DNA of 35,154 nucleotides, from positions 1 to 35,154 of the forward strand of contig CASFCW010000011.1 of the NCBI GenBank assembly GCA_949293165.1, written 5' to 3'. The DNA is from an uncultured bacterium. GTDB lineage: Bacteria; Bacillota; Clostridia; Oscillospirales; Oscillospiraceae. The translations under genes and the position numbers were made by a program. Shown here one piece after another: positions 32,008 through 35,154 of this stretch (within the stretch, counting starts at the first letter, position 1; each line of letters starts with the position of its first letter). A model generated the notes under the pieces. That model was not told the DNA's origin, did no database searches, and saw only the letters and a program-made list of their open reading frames with translations.

Positions 32008-32779
32008 CGCCTTCACCTCCGGCCAAATCCAGCTCCAGCAGGACGGGGCAGTGGTCGCTGCCCTCCACGTCCGTCAGAATCTCCGCCCGAAGGATGTTTG
32101 GGGCCAGGCGGTTGGACACGATGAAGTAGTCAATGCGCCACCCCGCGTTGTTCTTCCTGGCGTTGAAGCGGTAGGACCACCAGGAGTAGATCCCCTCCGC
32201 GTCGGGGTGGAGGTAGCGGAAGGAATCGGTAAAGCCGCTGTCCAGCAGGACGGTGAGCTTGTCCCGCTCCTGATCGGTAAAGCCGGCGTTGTTCCGGTTG
32301 GTCTTGGGGTTTTTCAGGTCGATCTCCCGGTGGGCCACGTTCAGGTCGCCGCAGTAGATCACCGGCTTGCGCTCATCCAGCGCCATGAGGTACCGCCGCA
32401 GGTCATCCTCCCAGGCCATGCGGTAATCCAGGCGCTTCAATTCGTTTTGGGCGTTGGGGGTGTAGCAGCAGACCAGGTAAAACCGGGGGTACTCCAGGGT
32501 GATGAGCCGCCCCTCGTGGTCATGCGCCTCCACGCCCATGCCGTAGGCGGCGGACACAGGCCCGTGGGGGGTAAAGACGGCCGTACCGGAGTAGCCCTTT
32601 TTTTCCGCGGAGTTCCAGAACTCCAAAACGCCGTCCCCCAGCGGGACATCCGCCTGGCCGACCTCCATCTTGGTCTCCTGCAGGCAGCAGAAGTCGGGCC
32701 GCTCCTTGGCATAAAAATCCAAAAACCCCTTTTTCATGCAGGCGCGCAGCCCGTTTACATTCCAGGAAATCAGCTTCAC
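32000..32779 (-). CDS. xth: Exodeoxyribonuclease III
   Basis: A 259-residue AP endonuclease/3'-5' exonuclease of the EEP fold that repairs abasic and oxidised DNA ends. Motifs in order: MKLISWNVNGLRA, FCCLQETK (metal Glu), YTPNAQNELKRLDYR, CGDLNVAHREIDL, FTDSFR and the C-terminal WRIDYFIVS and GSDHCPVLLEL with the catalytic Asp-His. It resembles B. subtilis ExoA. The start is GTG at 32779 behind AAAGGAAG. It lies 18 bp after the Rrf2 gene and overlaps ggt, inside an apparent operon. Confidence 0.95.
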   Translation of the reverse strand: MKLISWNVNGLRACMKKGFLDFYAKERPDFCCLQETKMEVGQADVPLGDGVLEFWNSAEKKGYSGTAVFTPHGPVSAAYGMGVEAHDHEGRLITLEYPRFYLVCCYTPNAQNELKRLDYRMAWEDDLRRYLMALDERKPVIYCGDLNVAHREIDLKNPKTNRNNAGFTDQERDKLTVLLDSGFTDSFRYLHPDAEGIYSWWSYRFNARKNNAGWRIDYFIVSNRLAPNILRAEILTDVEGSDHCPVLLELDLAGGEGDA

Positions 32780-32797
32780 CGGAACACTTCCTTTCTG

Positions 32798-33217
32798 TCA
32801 GGACGGGGCCTCCTCCTCCTGGAGAAGGTCGGCCAGGGTTACGCCGTCCAGGTATTCCGCCACCAGGTTGTTCAGCCGCTGCCACACCGGCAGGGTGGGG
32901 CACTGGCCGCTGCGGGGGCAGGGCAGGGAGCCGACCTCCAGGCAGGAAACCGGGGCCAGCGAGCCCTCCGCCAGGCGCAGGATGTGGCCGACGGTATACT
33001 CCTGGGGGCTGCGGGTGAGCCGGTAGCCGCCCCCCTTGCCCCGCAGGCCGTGGAGATCCCCGTTTTGGGCCAGAAGTTTGACAATGCTTTCCAGATACTT
33101 CTCCGAAATGCCCTGGCGGGCGGCGATATCACGAAGGGGAATGTAGCCCCCGGGGCTGTGCTGCGCCAAGTCGATCATCACGCGCAGGGCGTACCGCCCT
33201 CGAGTGGAAACCAGCAT
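32798..33217 (-). CDS. Rrf2-family transcriptional regulator with putative Fe-S cysteines
   Basis: A 139-residue Rrf2-type regulator (IscR/CymR/NsrR relatives). The N-terminal winged helix (about 1-65) includes STRGRYALRVMIDLA, the recognition helix ISEKYLESIVKLL and the wing LRGKGGGYRL. Three cysteines in SCLEVGSLPCPRSGQCP (spacing C-X7-C-X5-C) match the iron-sulfur ligand region of IscR/NsrR, so a redox- or cluster-sensing role is likely. GGAGGGAG precedes the ATG at 33217. It heads an operon-like run (xth, ggt, metF, reactivation protein, metH, lysozyme) and is divergent from the [FeFe] hydrogenase, making both plausible targets. CymR-like control of cysteine metabolism is an alternative, but CymR lacks such cysteines. 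Confidence 0.9.
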   Translation of the reverse strand: MLVSTRGRYALRVMIDLAQHSPGGYIPLRDIAARQGISEKYLESIVKLLAQNGDLHGLRGKGGGYRLTRSPQEYTVGHILRLAEGSLAPVSCLEVGSLPCPRSGQCPTLPVWQRLNNLVAEYLDGVTLADLLQEEEAPS

Positions 33218-33234
33218 GGTTGCTCCCTCCTTTG

Positions 33235-33251
33235 GTATGCCCTAGTATGCC
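33235..33251. promoter_or_regulatory. Repeat operator candidate over the Rrf2 promoter
   Basis: GTATGCC occurs twice in direct repeat (33235-33241 and 33245-33251), one helical turn apart, covering the -10 box of the Rrf2 gene. It is a candidate autoregulatory site; symmetry is weaker than in known IscR sites. Confidence 0.35.
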
Positions 33252-33272
33252 ATAGAACAGGGAGAAATTCAA
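33244..33272 (-). promoter_or_regulatory. Promoter of the Rrf2-xth-ggt-met gene run
   Basis: Minus-strand TTGAAT (33272-33267) and CATACT (33249-33244) are 17 bp apart. The start point would fall near 33237, about 20 bp before the Rrf2 start codon. Confidence 0.55.
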
Positions 33273-33402
33273 GGGGAAATCCCAGCAAAATCATGGGTAG
33301 TTGCCGTAAATGGGGGATAAATAAGCAGGAAATTGTTCAATCTGCCCGGATCGTGGAGGGGAAAACGGGTGGAAATCTCTGGTTTGATTGGGTGGAAAAC
33401 CG

Positions 33403-33431
33403 TTGTCAAACGGGGAAATATATGATACCAT
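33403..33431 (+). promoter_or_regulatory. Promoter of the [FeFe] hydrogenase gene
   Basis: TTGTCA (33403-33408) and TACCAT (33426-33431) are 17 bp apart, 61 bp before the start codon. An overlapping TATGAT (33421-33426) is an alternative -10 box. The stretch 33273-33400 between the divergent promoters shows nothing else that I recognise. Confidence 0.5.
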
Positions 33432-33491
33432 AGTGCTGTTTAAAAATGAAAGATTTCCTGCATGTGTGAATGGAATGAGGAGGAATCTCTG

Positions 33492-35009
33492 ATGCGTGGC
33501 GTTCATACCTTTATTGACGATATCCGCCGCCAGGTATTTACCGAGGTGGCCCGAATGGCCTTTGAGGGGGGCGACTATGCCGAGACGATTCGGCGCATGC
33601 CCTTCAAAATCATCCCCGGCGATATGGCAAAGCATCGCCAGAATATCATGGTGGAGCGCGCCGTGGTCAGCGAGCGCATCCGTCTTGCCATGGGCCTGCC
33701 CCTCCGGGACGTGACGGAGTATTGCCCGTCGGACTCCCAGCTGGAGGAGAGCGTAATTCCCGACAAATATTATGAGCCCCCGCTGATTAACATTATCTCC
33801 TTCGCCTGCAATGCCTGCCCCACCAAGCAGGTAAAGGTGACCAATATGTGCCAGGGCTGCCTGGCCCACCCCTGTAAAGAGATCTGCCCCAAGGGCGCCA
33901 TCAGCCTGGCCCAGGGAAAGAGCGTGATCGACCAGGACAAGTGCATCAAGTGCGGCAAGTGCGCCGACCAGTGCCCCTACGGCGCTATTTTGAAGATTGA
34001 GCGCCCCTGCGCCGAGGCCTGCGGCATGGACGCCATCGGCTCCGACCATCTGGGCCGGGCCAAGATTGACTATGACAAGTGCGTCTCCTGCGGCATGTGC
34101 CTGGTCAACTGCCCCTTCGGCGCCATCTCCGACAAGAGCCAGATCTTCCAGCTGATCCAGGCCATCAAGCAGGGCGACAAGGTGGTGGCCGCCGTGGCGC
34201 CCGCCTTTGTCAGCCAGTTCGGTGAGAAGGTTACCTCCTCCCAGATCCGCGAGGCCATGCGCCGCGTGGGCTTCCAGAAGGTGATTGAGGTTGCTGTGGG
34301 CGCCGACATGTGCACCGCGGAGGAGGCGGAGGATTTCCTGAAGAAGGTGCCCAACGAGCAGCCCTTTATGGCTACCTCCTGCTGTCCCTCCTGGAGCGTG
34401 ATGGCCAAGAAGCTCTTCCCCCAGTTCAAGGACTATATCTCCATGGCCATGACCCCCATGGTGCTGGCTGCCCGCCTTTACAAGAAGGACCATCCCGACG
34501 TGCGGATCGTGTTCATCGGGCCATGCACCGCCAAGAAGCTGGAGGCCTCCCGGCGCACCATCCGCAGCGATGTGGACTTTGTGCTCACTTTTGAGGAGAT
34601 GCAGGGCATCTTTGACGCCAAGGGCGTCGTCCCCGCGGAAATGCCTGTCAACCCCGACGAGGAGTTCAAGACCGGCACCGCCCAGGGACGCGGCTTTGCC
34701 GTGACCGGCGGCGTGGCTGCCGCTGTGAAGGCCGCCATTGCGGAGATCGACCCGGAGCGGGAGGTCAAGGTGGAGCGGGCCGACGGCCTGCGGGAGTGCC
34801 GGAAGATGCTGCTGATGGCCAAGACCGGCCGGTACAACGGGTACCTGCTGGAGGGCATGGGCTGCCCCGGCGGCTGTGTAGCCGGCGCCGGCACCATTAC
34901 CCCGGTGAGCAAGAGCACCGCCGCCGTGGGCCGGTACACCGCTGCCGCCCCCGTCAAGAGCGTCCAGGAGTCCGCCGCGGTCAAGCGCCTGCGGGAGGTT
35001 CAGGACTGA
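33492..35009 (+). CDS. [FeFe] hydrogenase, monomeric, group-B-like
   Basis: A 505-residue hydrogenase that evolves or oxidises H2, probably with ferredoxin as partner. H-cluster motifs are complete: L1 ATSCCPSW (C297, C298), L2 FIGPCTAKKLE (C345) and L3 EGMGCPGGCVAGAG (C458, C462). N-terminal to them are cysteine-rich ferredoxin-type segments: C106-C109-C120-C123-C128-C132, then CIKCGKCADQC (151-161) and CVSCGMCLVNC (197-207). The L2 GPC in place of group A MPC and the L3 form point to the group B enzymes typical of gut Clostridia (family knowledge). The ATG at 33492 follows AGGAGG by 8 nt. No hydE/F/G maturases, NuoE/F-like subunits or flavodoxin lie alongside. It is divergent from an Fe-S Rrf2 regulator. 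Confidence 0.92.
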   Translation: MRGVHTFIDDIRRQVFTEVARMAFEGGDYAETIRRMPFKIIPGDMAKHRQNIMVERAVVSERIRLAMGLPLRDVTEYCPSDSQLEESVIPDKYYEPPLINIISFACNACPTKQVKVTNMCQGCLAHPCKEICPKGAISLAQGKSVIDQDKCIKCGKCADQCPYGAILKIERPCAEACGMDAIGSDHLGRAKIDYDKCVSCGMCLVNCPFGAISDKSQIFQLIQAIKQGDKVVAAVAPAFVSQFGEKVTSSQIREAMRRVGFQKVIEVAVGADMCTAEEAEDFLKKVPNEQPFMATSCCPSWSVMAKKLFPQFKDYISMAMTPMVLAARLYKKDHPDVRIVFIGPCTAKKLEASRRTIRSDVDFVLTFEEMQGIFDAKGVVPAEMPVNPDEEFKTGTAQGRGFAVTGGVAAAVKAAIAEIDPEREVKVERADGLRECRKMLLMAKTGRYNGYLLEGMGCPGGCVAGAGTITPVSKSTAAVGRYTAAAPVKSVQESAAVKRLREVQD

Positions 35010-35033
35010 CCAAAGGGAATCACAGGTCAACCA

Positions 35034-35058
35034 GGGCCGCCGGATATTCCGGCGGCCC
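35034..35058 (+). terminator. Hairpin after the hydrogenase gene
   Basis: A perfect 10-bp stem GGGCCGCCGG / CCGGCGGCCC with ATATT loop, 25 bp after the stop codon. There is no T tract because the palindromic repeat begins at once; the two structures together probably stop transcription. Confidence 0.65.
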
Positions 35059-35107
35059 TCAGACTGTCGAAGAACCCCTGTTTTCATTGAGCGAAAACAG
35101 GGGTTCT
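35058..35107. repeat. Right copy of the 50-nt palindromic repeat, opposite orientation
   Basis: Identical over 50 nt to the reverse complement of 3227-3276. Here only 15 bp of stem can form (35079-35085 region with 35093-35107), because after GGGGTTCT the sequence diverges from the perfect palindrome. It again sits directly behind a gene end. Confidence 0.85.
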
Positions 35108-35154
35108 GGTCGTATTTGGGGAAATAACGGCAAATATCATGCACAAAATGGAGT

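Noticed and set aside
33291..35144. Minus-strand open frame of 617 codons opposite the hydrogenase
   Set aside because: Antisense to a gene with complete H-cluster motifs; composition is typical of a mirror frame and there is no ribosome site.
1..35154. Search for CRISPR arrays, tRNA or rRNA genes, transposases and phage genes
   Set aside because: No regularly spaced repeats, tRNA cloverleaf or T-loop context outside genes, rRNA sequence or mobile-element gene was recognised by eye; the only repeats are the palindromic elements listed.

Overview
The window comes from a GC-rich, strictly anaerobic, low-oxygen-lifestyle Firmicute, most likely a gut Clostridia member near the Oscillospiraceae (inference). 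The grounds are strong GGAGG-type ribosome binding sites throughout, a standalone group-B-like [FeFe] hydrogenase, a three-gene TRAP uptake system tied to sugar-acid catabolism, and short palindromic repeats of a kind I recall from that group. No rRNA, tRNA, CRISPR array, transposase or phage gene was seen. Nearly all genes look intact; only the first is cut by the window edge.

Layout. 1-1067: 3' part of an iron-dependent alcohol dehydrogenase with its terminator. 1066-3169: a Crp/Fnr-type regulator divergent from a MATE efflux pump, sharing a promoter region with a dyad operator. 3190-3300: three hairpins in a row between convergent genes, including a repeat whose inverted copy lies at the far right end. 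3314-10365 (minus strand): a six-gene sugar-acid operon, lgoD-dctP-dctQ-dctM-uxaB-uxaA, read from a good promoter with a palindromic operator; the divergent gntR gene (10669) is the probable repressor. Together they suggest uptake of L-galactonate or a related acid and conversion through D-tagaturonate and D-altronate to 2-keto-3-deoxygluconate.

11382-18756: an unknown small membrane protein, then a polyamine operon: speD, arginine decarboxylase, speE, speB, carboxy(nor)spermidine dehydrogenase and nspC. It encodes two complete chemistries for making spermidine: decarboxy-AdoMet transfer and the aspartate-semialdehyde/carboxyspermidine route. It starts with a near-consensus promoter, followed by a leader of about 450 nt holding an AT-rich foldable segment and a perfect intrinsic terminator ahead of speD. 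That is the architecture of a transcription attenuator or riboswitch, and I regard it as the most interesting undescribed element here. A second promoter may serve the last two genes.

18781-19673: a palindromic repeat and an AT-rich M24 metallopeptidase, which look foreign to their surroundings. 19957-24212: a lipoprotein alkaline phosphatase, a YibE/F membrane protein and a sodium-coupled NSS transporter. 24262-33217 (minus strand): an AI-2E-family permease, a membrane-anchored GH25 lysozyme, a split cobalamin methionine synthase (catalytic part plus separate reactivation protein), metF, a signal-less gamma-glutamyltransferase, exonuclease III and an Rrf2 regulator, arranged almost without gaps from the regulator to the lysozyme. 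33492-35009: the [FeFe] hydrogenase, divergent from the Rrf2 gene, followed by a hairpin and the second copy of the palindromic repeat.
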